Shown piece after piece: positions 56,459-64,000 of a stretch of DNA of 64,000 nt (the first letter of the stretch is position 1; each line of letters opens with the position of its first letter). Source of the stretch: JBBIQS01 sp037442205 (GTDB taxonomy: Bacteria; Myxococcota; Myxococcia; Myxococcales; UBA5297). The notes beneath the pieces were generated by a model. It had not been told where the DNA came from, ran no database searches, and was given only the letters and a program-made list of their open reading frames with translations. The position numbers were made by a program, and so were the translations under genes. The stretch lies in assembly GCA_037442205.1 (NCBI GenBank), contig JBBIQS010000016.1, positions 37,096 through 101,095 on the forward strand, given 5' to 3'.

Positions 56459-59107
56459 CTACCTGCCCAGGGCCTGCCCAGCCTTCTCGGCGTACCGCTC
56501 GCGCAGCGCGGCGCAGGTCCGGGCGAGCTCCAGCGCCTGGACGAGCGGCCGGTGGGCCCCCGGGACCTCCTTCATTCGCGGGGCGAAGAAAGCGTCCGCC
56601 TGCTCGATTTCGCTGCTGTTGCACAGGTAGGCGACCGGCGAGCTGAGTCCCAGCGAGAGCGGCCCCGGCAGCTTCTGACGGAGCTGCGGCCAGCGCTCCT
56701 CGATCCAAGCGAGCAGCAGAGCCCTCGACTCCCGGTGCTTCATCGCCGGGCGCATCAGGTCCGCCTCCAGCTCGGAAGGGCGGATCTGATCGGTCAGCCC
56801 CAGCTCGAGCGCTCGGCGCAGCGCAGCCGGGTCGGACAGGCTTCCCAGCGCAGCCAAGAGGATCAGCCGCTCGGCCGGAGTTCCGGGCCGCCCCAGCGCC
56901 GCCGCCAGTTGCTCGAAGCGCGCCAGGCCCGCGCCTCGCGAGGCGAGCGGCACCGCCAGCTCGGCGGTCTCGGGATCCACCGAGGTCGGATCCTTCAGCC
57001 AGGCCGCCGCCACGGCGTCGGCCTTCTTGCTCCACTCCTGCTCCCCTCCGAGATCCACCGCCGCCGCCAGCACCGATGCGCGCATCAGAGTCGCGTCCTC
57101 GGGCTCGCCCGGCTTGTGCTCCAGCCCCAGCGCCGCCGCGCGTTTCGAGAGCCGCGACCGGACGTACTTCGCGAACACCTCGCGGTCCTTCGGCTCCACC
57201 AGCGACCGATCGAACGACTCCAGGATCCTCACCGCCAGATCGACCAGGTCGCGATCGGTCTCCTCGTCGAAGCTCGGCAACACCTTCAAGAGCAGCGCCG
57301 GCTCCGCCTCTCCGGCGCGCACCTGGGCCCAGAGGTTCGACAGCAGCCCGGCCCGCTCGTCGACGCTCAGCGCCTCGCGCCCCTCGGCCAGCGCCAGCCA
57401 CTCCTCCTCCGGAAGGCTGAAGCGCAGGTAGCCGGCTTCGCTGCCGTTCGGATAGACCCACCGCGGCACCTGCCCGCGCCAGCTGATCGAGCCCTTCTTC
57501 TCGCTGAGCACGGTGCAGCCGGGCTCGCCGACGCTGGCCTTGGGGCACAGCGGGATGGTCCAGAGCCGGTCCGCGCTCTCGCCGCTTCCCATCGGCCGCC
57601 AGGGGAGCTGCCCGAGGTTGAAGGTGAGGACCGGAGGCAGGCTCTTCAACATCTTGCCGCGCTCGAAGCGCACCTGCGGCACGCCCGGTCGATCGAGAAA
57701 GCTGGCGGCGATGGCCCGCACCGGCTTGCCCGAGCCCGCCTCCAGCGCCGAGAGCAGGTCGCCGGAGGTGGCGTTGCCCCAGGCGTGGGCGGTCAGGTAG
57801 GCGCGCAGGCCATCACGGAAGGTCTCCTCGCCGAGATAGGCCTCGAGCATCCTCAACAGCGCCGAGCCCTTGCTGTAGGTGATGGAGTCGAACGACTCCT
57901 CGGCCTCGCTGCTGCTGCTCACCGGCGCGCGGATCGGGTGCGACGAAGGCAGCCCGTCCTCGTCCATGGCGTGGAAGCGGTACAGCAGCCCCTCGCGCAG
58001 CGCGTGGAATTCCGGCTTCCAGGCATCGACCACCTTGCGCTCCATGAAGGAGGCGAAGCCCTCGTTGAGCCAGAGGTCGTCCCACCAGGCCATGGTGACC
58101 AGATCGCCGAACCACTGGTGGGCGATCTCGTGGGCCAGGGTCAGCGTCACGTCGCGGCGGGCGGAGGCGGTCGAGCGCTGGGGATCGACCAGCAGGCTCT
58201 CGGCGCGCCCGGTGATCAGCCCGGCGTTCTCCATCGCCCCAGCCTGGAAGTCGGGGATGGCCAGCAGATCCAGCTTCTCGAACGGAAAGGGGCCGAAGTA
58301 CTCGGCCAGCCGGCGGACCAGCTCGGCGGTGTCGGCCAGCGCCTGCCCTCCCAGGCGCGCCAGCCCCCGCGGCGCCAGCAGCCGGATGGGCACCGGGGTC
58401 TTGGGCCCCTCGAGGACCTCGAGGGGGCCGACGCCGAAGGCCACCAGGTACGTCGGCAGCGGCGGCGTCCTGGCGAAGCGGATGGCGACCTTGTCCCCGC
58501 GCTCCTGGCGCGACTGCTCGACGGAATTGGCTACCGCCACCATCTCCTTGGGCACCACCAGCTCGACGTCGAACGGCGCCTTGAAGCCCGGCTCGTCGAA
58601 GCAGGGAAAGGCACGGCGGGCGTCGGTGGCCTCGAACTGAGTGAAGGCGTACCACTCGCCCCCGTGCTCGACCCGGTAGAGCCCGGCGAGGTCGGCGGCG
58701 AAGGGCGCCTCATACTCCAGCTCCAGCCGGGCCTTGCCGGTGGCCGGGATCTCCCAGGTGACCAGCAGCTCCTCGGCAAACAGCGCTCGCGCGTCCTTGC
58801 GGGCCATTGCCTGGGCCACCAGCGGCCGGCCACCTTCGGGGGTCAGCCGGGCGCGATGCACCTCGATATCCCGCGCGTGCAGCAGGAGCATCGTGCTCGG
58901 CTTGGCCAACTCGAGCTCGATGCGCGCGAATCCCTTGAAGCGCGGCAGCCGCGGATCGACTTCCAGCGCCAGCGAATACGAGAGCGGCCGGGCGCTCGCG
59001 GGGAGCCTCCCGTCAGCGGGCGAGGATTCCTCGGCGGCGGGACGCGGCCGGACGCCGCTGCAAGCGGCCAGCACCAGGGCGAGAGCGAAGAGTCTGCAAG
59101 TGCGCAT
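56459..59107 (-). CDS. M1-family zinc aminopeptidase lipoprotein
   Basis: 882 residues; lipobox LVLAAC (lipidated Cys16) and a short Ser/Pro tether, then a full M1 peptidase. The exopeptidase motif is GAMEN (290-294), zinc motif HEIAHQWFG (H326-E327, H330) with third ligand Glu349 in WLNEGFASF. The C-terminal helical domain is the usual ERAP/aminopeptidase-N type. It removes N-terminal residues from peptides at the periplasmic face of a membrane. Family members of this size in the envelope help peptide nutrition. It stands alone between the CpoB operon and the PilZ gene. Confidence 0.95.
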   Translation of the reverse strand: MRTCRLFALALVLAACSGVRPRPAAEESSPADGRLPASARPLSYSLALEVDPRLPRFKGFARIELELAKPSTMLLLHARDIEVHRARLTPEGGRPLVAQAMARKDARALFAEELLVTWEIPATGKARLELEYEAPFAADLAGLYRVEHGGEWYAFTQFEATDARRAFPCFDEPGFKAPFDVELVVPKEMVAVANSVEQSRQERGDKVAIRFARTPPLPTYLVAFGVGPLEVLEGPKTPVPIRLLAPRGLARLGGQALADTAELVRRLAEYFGPFPFEKLDLLAIPDFQAGAMENAGLITGRAESLLVDPQRSTASARRDVTLTLAHEIAHQWFGDLVTMAWWDDLWLNEGFASFMERKVVDAWKPEFHALREGLLYRFHAMDEDGLPSSHPIRAPVSSSSEAEESFDSITYSKGSALLRMLEAYLGEETFRDGLRAYLTAHAWGNATSGDLLSALEAGSGKPVRAIAASFLDRPGVPQVRFERGKMLKSLPPVLTFNLGQLPWRPMGSGESADRLWTIPLCPKASVGEPGCTVLSEKKGSISWRGQVPRWVYPNGSEAGYLRFSLPEEEWLALAEGREALSVDERAGLLSNLWAQVRAGEAEPALLLKVLPSFDEETDRDLVDLAVRILESFDRSLVEPKDREVFAKYVRSRLSKRAAALGLEHKPGEPEDATLMRASVLAAAVDLGGEQEWSKKADAVAAAWLKDPTSVDPETAELAVPLASRGAGLARFEQLAAALGRPGTPAERLILLAALGSLSDPAALRRALELGLTDQIRPSELEADLMRPAMKHRESRALLLAWIEERWPQLRQKLPGPLSLGLSSPVAYLCNSSEIEQADAFFAPRMKEVPGAHRPLVQALELARTCAALRERYAEKAGQALGR

Positions 59108-59173
59108 GGTCCGGCACGCTGCGCTGCCGGGCCGGGCGCGGTCAAGGCCCTGAGCGACGATTCCGGCTCGGCC

Positions 59174-60589
59174 TCAGACGGGAGGGAGGGAGCCCAGGAG
59201 CCGCTGCAGCCGCAGCACGATCTCGTCCAGCGGGGTGCTCTTGGCGATGGCGTCGTTGGCGCCTGACTTGATCGCCCGCTCCAGCGCCGCCGGCGAGGCG
59301 GCGGAGAGCACCGCGATCTTCAGATCGAGCTCGCCCCCGAGGCGGCGGATCCGGTCCAGCAACGAGAATCCGTCCATCCCCGGGATGTGCAGATCGAGCA
59401 CCATCAGATCGAGCTCGAACAAGGACTGGGTGAGCCGCTCCATCGCCTCCTCGCCGGTGCGGGCGCTCTCGGCGTCCATGCCGACCTTGAGCAGAGCGTC
59501 GGAGAGTACGGTGAGGAAGAAGCGGTCGTCGTCGACCACCAGCACTCGTGAGCGGCGCCGCGGCAGCGCCTGCAGGCAGCGCTCGAACTGGGCCAGGAAG
59601 GCGGCGTCGTGCTCGCTGAAGCTGACCCCCAGGCCCGGCGAGGTCCCGCGCGCCCTGGCGTCCTCGCGGGTCACCAGGTGCACCACCTCGGCCTCGGTGG
59701 AGGCGGAGGAGCCGTCGGGGAGCTTGACCTGGACCCGCACCTTGCTGCGCACCGGCACCGGCTTCTCAGTGCGGATGAACATGCCGCCGCGCGAGATGTT
59801 GGAGGCGAACTCGCCGGCCAGCGAGGGGTAGTCGCTGAATTCGACGTCGAGGCAGGCCTCGTAGCGGGTATGGATCCGCCGCCCGCCTGCCGGACCGACG
59901 ACCTTGCCGGCGTGGGCGCTCGCCGACCGCCGCGAGACGAAGCGCACCAGCGCGTCGCCGGGGACGATGCTGGCCCGGAAGCCGGCCCCATCCCTGCCGT
60001 CGACCCGGTGCTCGATGACCTGGCCCTTGGCCTCCATCGGCGCCTGCCCGGGCACCAGGAAGACCAGGCTGACCTCACTGCCGATGTTCGGAGGCTTGCG
60101 CGAGGGGACGAACAGCGAGCCCTCGGCGATGCAGCGGGCGTAGGCACTGGCCACGTCGTCCGGCGAGGCGAAGGCCAGCTGGTAGACGTGGGCCGCTCCG
60201 TGGACCAGCCCCATCCCCTCGCGAAAGACGGCGATGGCCTCCTTGACGTGCCCGGTGGCGTCGACGTGGACGTCGTAGGCCTTCAGCCGGTCGGAGTAGA
60301 AGCGGTGGCGGTCGCTCTCCTCGAGCAGGTGGGGCTCGATCAGCCGGCCCTTGAGCCGCTGCGACTGTCGCTCCATCTTCTGGCGCAGCGCCCCGGAGTA
60401 GGCGGCGAAGGGGAAGCGGTACAGCAGCAGCACCTGGCCGTTTTCGGTGCGGCCGAAGAGCTCCACGGTCGGATTGAAGGATCGGTACCGCTCCTGCACC
60501 TCGGCGATCTGCTCGGCGACGACCTCGAGCTCGACGTCGGCGTGGGCGAGGATGGCGAAGTCGTAAATGGCCGCTGAGAACTCGGGCAT
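59174..60589 (-). CDS. PilZ-PilZ-receiver signalling protein
   Basis: 471 residues. N-terminal 130 residues unrecognised (helical). Residues about 150-240 look like a degenerate PilZ domain (AFASPDDVASAYARCIAEGSLFVPSRKPPNIGSEVSL); residues about 250-345 are a second PilZ (GGRRIHTRYEACLDVEFSDYPSLAGEFASNISRGGMFIRTEKPV) with the RxxxR-type and S-R-G-G motifs. Residues about 352-471 are a response-regulator receiver domain (SRVLVVDDDRFFLTVLSDAL) with phospho-acceptor Asp in MVLDLHIPGMDG and conserved Lys in AIAKS. It should link phosphorylation to c-di-GMP-type output. Next gene upstream (Pit) is 11 bp away. Confidence 0.85.
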   Translation of the reverse strand: MPEFSAAIYDFAILAHADVELEVVAEQIAEVQERYRSFNPTVELFGRTENGQVLLLYRFPFAAYSGALRQKMERQSQRLKGRLIEPHLLEESDRHRFYSDRLKAYDVHVDATGHVKEAIAVFREGMGLVHGAAHVYQLAFASPDDVASAYARCIAEGSLFVPSRKPPNIGSEVSLVFLVPGQAPMEAKGQVIEHRVDGRDGAGFRASIVPGDALVRFVSRRSASAHAGKVVGPAGGRRIHTRYEACLDVEFSDYPSLAGEFASNISRGGMFIRTEKPVPVRSKVRVQVKLPDGSSASTEAEVVHLVTREDARARGTSPGLGVSFSEHDAAFLAQFERCLQALPRRRSRVLVVDDDRFFLTVLSDALLKVGMDAESARTGEEAMERLTQSLFELDLMVLDLHIPGMDGFSLLDRIRRLGGELDLKIAVLSAASPAALERAIKSGANDAIAKSTPLDEIVLRLQRLLGSLPPV

Positions 60590-60600
60590 TTGCTCGGATG

Positions 60601-61848
60601 CTAGCCCAACAGTTTGAAGGGCAGGTAGACCAGCGCCGCGACCGCCGCCGACGCCGGGATGGTCAGGATCCAGGCCCAGACCACGGTGCGGGCGATGCCC
60701 CAGCGCACCGCCGACAGCCGCCGGGTGGTGCCCACTCCGACAATGGCCCCGGTGATGGTGTGGGTGGTGCTCACCGGGATGCCGAAACTGCTCATCAGAA
60801 GCACCGTCACCCCGCCGCCGGTCTCGGCGCAGAAGCCGCCGTAGGGCTGCAGCTTGGTGATCTTCGAGCCCATGGTCTTGACGATCCGCCAGCCGCCGAA
60901 ATAGGTCCCCAGCCCGATCGCCAGGTGGCACATGAGGATGATCCACCAGGCGATGTGCTCCTTGGCCTTGAGGTGCACCACCCCGTCCACCACCCGCTTC
61001 TCACCGAACAGCCGCACCGTCTTGCCGGCGGCGTCGGGCGCCTTGGTGTAGCGCTCGACCTCCTTCACCGGCTCGAGCACGAAGCGCTCGCCCTGCTCGG
61101 TCTGCAGCACCCAGGCCGATTCCGGCTGCTCGGGGGCCTGCAGCTTGCCTTTGGCCTCGATCACGTCTCCGGCCACCGCGAAGGTGCCCAAGCCCACGGC
61201 CATCAGCAGCATCGAGAGGATGCCCATGGTCTTCTGGGCGTCGTTGGAGCCGTGCGAGTAGCTGTAGATGGCCGCGCTCAGCAGCTGCAGCCGACGGAAC
61301 CACTTGTCGATGCGCGCCGGCCGCTGGCGGCGGAAGATCCAGGCCACCGCCACCATGAAGAACAGCCCGAGGACGAAACCGATCACCGGAGCGGCGACGA
61401 TGTAGATCGCGATGCCGCCGATGCCCTTGTAGACCAGCGGGGTCGAGGTCTTCTCCCAGAGGATGAGGGCCGCCATCCCGCCCTTGACCAGCCCGGCGCC
61501 GGCCAGCCCGCCGATCAGCGCGTGCGAGGAGCTGGAGGGCAGGCCGTAGTACCAGGTGATCAGGTTCCAGACGATGGCTCCGGTGAGCGCCGCCAGCACC
61601 AGGTTGGGGTCGACGATGCTCGAGTGGATGATCCCCTTGCCGATGGTCGAGGCCACCAGGGTCCCCATTCCGAAGGCGGCGATGAGGTTGAAGAACGCCG
61701 CCCAGGCCACCGCCAGCCGCGGGGTGAGCACCCGGGTGCTGACCACGGTGGCGATGGAGTTCGCGGCGTCGTGGAAGCCGTTGATGAAGTCGAAGACCAG
61801 CGCCACCACCACGATGAAGACGATGAAGGCGAGGTAGGCGGTGGTCAT
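60601..61848 (-). CDS. pit: Low-affinity inorganic phosphate transporter (Pit family)
   Basis: 415 residues, about ten membrane helices. PiT signatures: GFHDAANSIATVVSTRVLTPR near the N-terminus and the second copy SHGSNDAQKTMGILSML, plus GIPVSTTHTITGAIVGVG (about residues 360-378). A soluble loop of about 110 residues (about 228-335) separates the two halves. It moves phosphate with H+ or Na+ and metal-phosphate complexes at the inner membrane. Partner DUF47 gene is 162 bp upstream on the same strand, as usual. Confidence 0.95.
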   Translation of the reverse strand: MTTAYLAFIVFIVVVALVFDFINGFHDAANSIATVVSTRVLTPRLAVAWAAFFNLIAAFGMGTLVASTIGKGIIHSSIVDPNLVLAALTGAIVWNLITWYYGLPSSSSHALIGGLAGAGLVKGGMAALILWEKTSTPLVYKGIGGIAIYIVAAPVIGFVLGLFFMVAVAWIFRRQRPARIDKWFRRLQLLSAAIYSYSHGSNDAQKTMGILSMLLMAVGLGTFAVAGDVIEAKGKLQAPEQPESAWVLQTEQGERFVLEPVKEVERYTKAPDAAGKTVRLFGEKRVVDGVVHLKAKEHIAWWIILMCHLAIGLGTYFGGWRIVKTMGSKITKLQPYGGFCAETGGGVTVLLMSSFGIPVSTTHTITGAIVGVGTTRRLSAVRWGIARTVVWAWILTIPASAAVAALVYLPFKLLG

Positions 61849-62010
61849 GGGCTCTCCCCGCGTCGGCAGCCGGCCGGTGTTTCCCAGGAAGGCCGGCTCC
61901 GTTCGGCGCGAGCGGAGGGCGAGCAGGGCGAGCCCGGATCCGCGGGCCCCTCGACTGCGCCGTCGCTCCGCTCGGGCTGACCGGGTTTTCGGGGTGTCAT
62001 TGAGGGCGGG

Positions 62011-62631
62011 CTAGGCGTTCTTGAGCACCACCGCCTCGAGGGCGTTGGCGACGTCCTCGCAGCGGTCGGTGGCGGTCTCCAGGTCCTGGTAGATGTCCTT
62101 CCACTTGATGATGTCCACCGGGCTGTGGCTCTCGAACAGCGCCGCCAGGGCGTGCTGCACCAGCCGGTCGCCGGTGTTCTCGTGGGTGTGGATCACCACG
62201 CACAGCTTGAGGACCGCGTCGGCGTCCTTCAGGTTGCGCAGCTTGCCGATCGCGTCGCCCACCGCCTGCGTCGCCTGCACCAGGCAGTCGGCCAGGCCGC
62301 GGGCGTCGTCGGTGGGCGCCGGGATCTTGTAGAGCAGCATCCGGTTGACGGCGGTGTCGATCAGGTCGATCACGTCGTCGAGCCGGCTAGCGATGTTGTG
62401 GATGTCCTCGCGGTCGAGCGGGGTGATGAAGGTCTTGTTGAGGTGCTCGAAGATCTGGTGGGTGAGGTTGTCGCCGGCGTGCTCGAGTTCCTTGATGCGC
62501 TTGGCCTTCTGCTGCACGTCGGTGAAGTCGTGCATCAGCGCCGCCAGGGCCTCGGCGCCCTGGTGCACGTTCGCGGCGGCCTGCTCGAAGAGGTCGAAGA
62601 AGACCGTCTCGCGGGGCATCAGCTTGAACAT
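62011..62631 (-). CDS. DUF47 (PhoU-like) accessory protein of Pit
   Basis: 206 residues. MFKLMPRETVFFDLFEQAAANVHQGAEALAALMHDF and the acidic/His-rich PhoU-like helices (EHAGDNLTHQIFEHLNKTFITPLDREDIHNIASRLDDVIDLID, THENTGDRLVQHALAALF) with Asp/Glu/His metal-cluster residues. Family members (TIGR00153) help the Pit transporter and are usually beside it, as here. ATG follows GAGGG. The gene is not phoU of the Pst system, which it resembles. Confidence 0.93.
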   Translation of the reverse strand: MFKLMPRETVFFDLFEQAAANVHQGAEALAALMHDFTDVQQKAKRIKELEHAGDNLTHQIFEHLNKTFITPLDREDIHNIASRLDDVIDLIDTAVNRMLLYKIPAPTDDARGLADCLVQATQAVGDAIGKLRNLKDADAVLKLCVVIHTHENTGDRLVQHALAALFESHSPVDIIKWKDIYQDLETATDRCEDVANALEAVVLKNA

Positions 62632-62740
62632 GGGGACCCTCAGTCCAAAGGACTCCGGGCGCCCTTCTAGCACCTTCTGGCAGGCGGCGTCGTCCGATAA
62701 ACGACGCCATCGACTGCCGAACTGGCGACCGCTTCGGCGG

Positions 62741-63235
62741 CTAGCCCAGGGTGGCGAGCAGGGTCTTGGCGCGATCGGCGCCGGGTCCGCCGGCTTTGGC
62801 GGCGGCGTCGAGGGCGGGCCTGGCCTTGGCGCCGATCTGCCCGAGCGCCTGGGCGGCGTCCTCGGCGATGTCCCCCTGCTCGTTGAGCCGAGTGACCAGC
62901 GGGGCGATCAGCTCGTCGGGGTACTGGATCTCGGCCTGCAGGTGGTCGGCGGCGCGCGAATCGCCCGGGCGCAGGGCCAGCGCCCGCATCCAGGCCACCA
63001 CCGCCTGAGCCCGCAGCTCGGAGTCGGCGGCGTTGCGGCGGATCAGGTTCACCCCGAGCATGGTCCACGCGTCGGCGTTGCCGGGGGCCTGCTTGAGGAC
63101 CTCGCGGCACAGCGACTCGCCGCGCGCCAGGTCGCGGGCGTTGGTCGCCTCGTCGGCCTGCGTGAGAAGAGCCCCCACCTCCGGGCCGCCCGACTCCTGC
63201 TTCTTGCGTTCACCGAATAGCCAGCCGAAGACCAT
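62741..63235 (-). CDS. TPR/HEAT-type helical repeat protein
   Basis: 164 residues. MVFGWLFGERKKQESG, then TPR-like helices (LLTQADEATNARDLARGESLCREVLKQAPGNADAWTMLGVNLIRRN; QAVVAWMRALALRPGDSRAADHL) and a HEAT-like end (AEDAAQALGQIGAKARPALDAAAKAGGP). Likely protein-interaction module in the cytoplasm, possibly membrane-facing through the aromatic N-terminus. No partner known. Divergent from kdsA by 119 bp. Confidence 0.75.
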   Translation of the reverse strand: MVFGWLFGERKKQESGGPEVGALLTQADEATNARDLARGESLCREVLKQAPGNADAWTMLGVNLIRRNAADSELRAQAVVAWMRALALRPGDSRAADHLQAEIQYPDELIAPLVTRLNEQGDIAEDAAQALGQIGAKARPALDAAAKAGGPGADRAKTLLATLG

Positions 63236-63354
63236 GTGCCGCGCGCTCCATCGTCTGAAAGAAGGCACCGACCCTACCACGAAGCGCCGGGCGTTGGTCA
63301 GCCTTCCCGGCAACACCTCCCGCGCCCTCAAGGCAAGCTGGTAATGTGCCGCCC

Positions 63355-64000
63355 ATGATCCAAGCGCGCATTGCCAACATTGACGTGGGGGACGGCCGAC
63401 CGCTGCTCCTGATCTGCGGCCCGGACGTGGTCGAGGGCGAGGAGATCACCCTGCGGGCCGCCCGCGCGGTGAAGGGGCTGGCCGAGCGGCATGGGGTGCC
63501 GCTGATCTTCAAGTGCTCCTTCGACAAGGCCAACCGCACCTCGATCAGCAGCTTCCGCGGCCCGGGCATCGACGAGGGGCTGCGGGTGCTGGCCAGGGTG
63601 AAGAAGGAGCTGGGGCTGCCCATCCTCACCGACGTCCACGAGCCGGCACAGGTGGCCAGGGTCGCCCAGGTCGCCGACGTGATCCAGGTGCCCGCCTTCC
63701 TCTGCCGGCAGACCGACCTGCTGGTCGCCTGCGCCATGAGCGGCAAGTCGGTGAACGTGAAGAAGGGCCAGTTCGTGGCCCCCAAGGACATGCGCCACGC
63801 CGTCCAGAAGATCCGCGACAGCGGCGGCAAGGACGTGCTGCTGACCGAGCGGGGCAGCAGCTTCGGCTACAACAACCTGGTGGTGGACATGCGCTCGCTG
63901 GCGATCATGCGCGAGCTGGGAGTGCCGGTCTGCTTCGACGCCACCCACAGCGTGCAGCTGCCCAGCGCCGCCGGCGGCACCACCGGCGGCGAGCGCCAGT
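63355..64000 (+). CDS. kdsA: 3-deoxy-D-manno-octulosonate-8-phosphate synthase (cut by window end)
   Basis: The first 215 codons are in view. Family blocks: FKCSFDKANRTSISSFRGPGIDEGLRVL, ILTDVHEPAQV, VIQVPAFLCRQTDLLVA, VNVKKGQFVAPKDM, LTERGSSFGYNNLVVDMRSL and FDATHSVQLP. The enzyme joins phosphoenolpyruvate and arabinose-5-phosphate to make KDO-8-P for lipopolysaccharide. The remainder of the gene continues past the window. Presence indicates a Gram-negative envelope. Confidence 0.97.
   Translation, partial: MIQARIANIDVGDGRPLLLICGPDVVEGEEITLRAARAVKGLAERHGVPLIFKCSFDKANRTSISSFRGPGIDEGLRVLARVKKELGLPILTDVHEPAQVARVAQVADVIQVPAFLCRQTDLLVACAMSGKSVNVKKGQFVAPKDMRHAVQKIRDSGGKDVLLTERGSSFGYNNLVVDMRSLAIMRELGVPVCFDATHSVQLPSAAGGTTGGERQ

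Noticed and set aside
1..64000. tRNA, rRNA, CRISPR, prophage or intact IS
   Set aside because: None visible in intergenic spaces or among the proteins; only IS-end-like repeats at 12739-12793.

Overview
This is a GC-rich (around 70 percent by eye) Gram-negative chromosome window. I assign it to a Myxococcota (former delta-proteobacterial) type of organism. The reasons are kdsA (LPS), many lipoproteins with short lipoboxes, a Cys-rich 'DCPxG' lipoprotein, PilZ proteins including a PilZ-receiver fusion, a membrane chemoreceptor with unusual N-terminal helices, paired M16 peptidases and very Ala/Glu-rich coiled-coil proteins. No rRNA, tRNA, CRISPR array or intact mobile element was recognised. 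The window opens inside a class I aminotransferase (minus strand) and ends inside kdsA (plus strand).

Layout. 1-4.9 kb: aminotransferase, a conserved hypothetical, a less GC-biased patch (ankyrin protein, small secreted protein), a pectinacetylesterase/Notum-like lipoprotein and a secreted metallo-beta-lactamase-fold hydrolase. 5-9.3 kb: a small disordered protein whose Shine-Dalgarno lies in a hairpin, a Cys-rich lipoprotein, and a divergent operon of two thioredoxin-fold lipoproteins plus an outer-membrane beta-barrel. 9.3-12.8 kb: a small alpha/beta protein, an Hsp70-like chaperone, and an anchored hypothetical gene bracketed by a direct duplication of the Hsp70 3' end. 12.8-22 kb: metallophosphatase, then a likely operon of exported glutaminase, two porin-like barrels, exported amidohydrolase and a bestrophin-like membrane protein; then GNAT and PAP2 phosphatase. 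22-29 kb: DNA glycosylase, ECF sigma plus zinc anti-sigma, RlmN-type methyltransferase, lipoproteins, dusB and a Ser-less alpha/beta hydrolase.

29-40 kb: an M16 peptidase pair (the inactive-type partner is broken by a one-base frameshift), a TPR lipoprotein, hemL with a clear terminator, a proline-rich protein with a repeated motif, a Ddl-like ATP-grasp protein and an 814-residue coiled-coil protein. 40-46 kb: DUF378 protein, UvrD/PcrA helicase, PilZ protein, EcsC-like protein and an MCP. 46.3-47.1 kb: an AT-richer intergenic region with four exact TTTTCCACA 9-mers and one variant, an oriC-like DnaA-box cluster directly upstream of smc. 47-64 kb: smc with terminator, a GT-C-like membrane protein, a lipoprotein, a CrtI-like FAD oxidoreductase, a 5'-nucleotidase-like protein overlapping a CpoB-like lipoprotein, an M1 aminopeptidase lipoprotein, a PilZ-PilZ-receiver protein, the Pit phosphate transporter with its DUF47 partner, a TPR protein and kdsA.

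The most interesting signals are the DnaA-box cluster next to smc, the repeat-flanked insertion behind the Hsp70 gene, and the exported glutaminase/porin/amidohydrolase operon. Start codons were set by Shine-Dalgarno position and by where signal peptides or domains begin; several differ from the longest reading frame and are explained in the entries.
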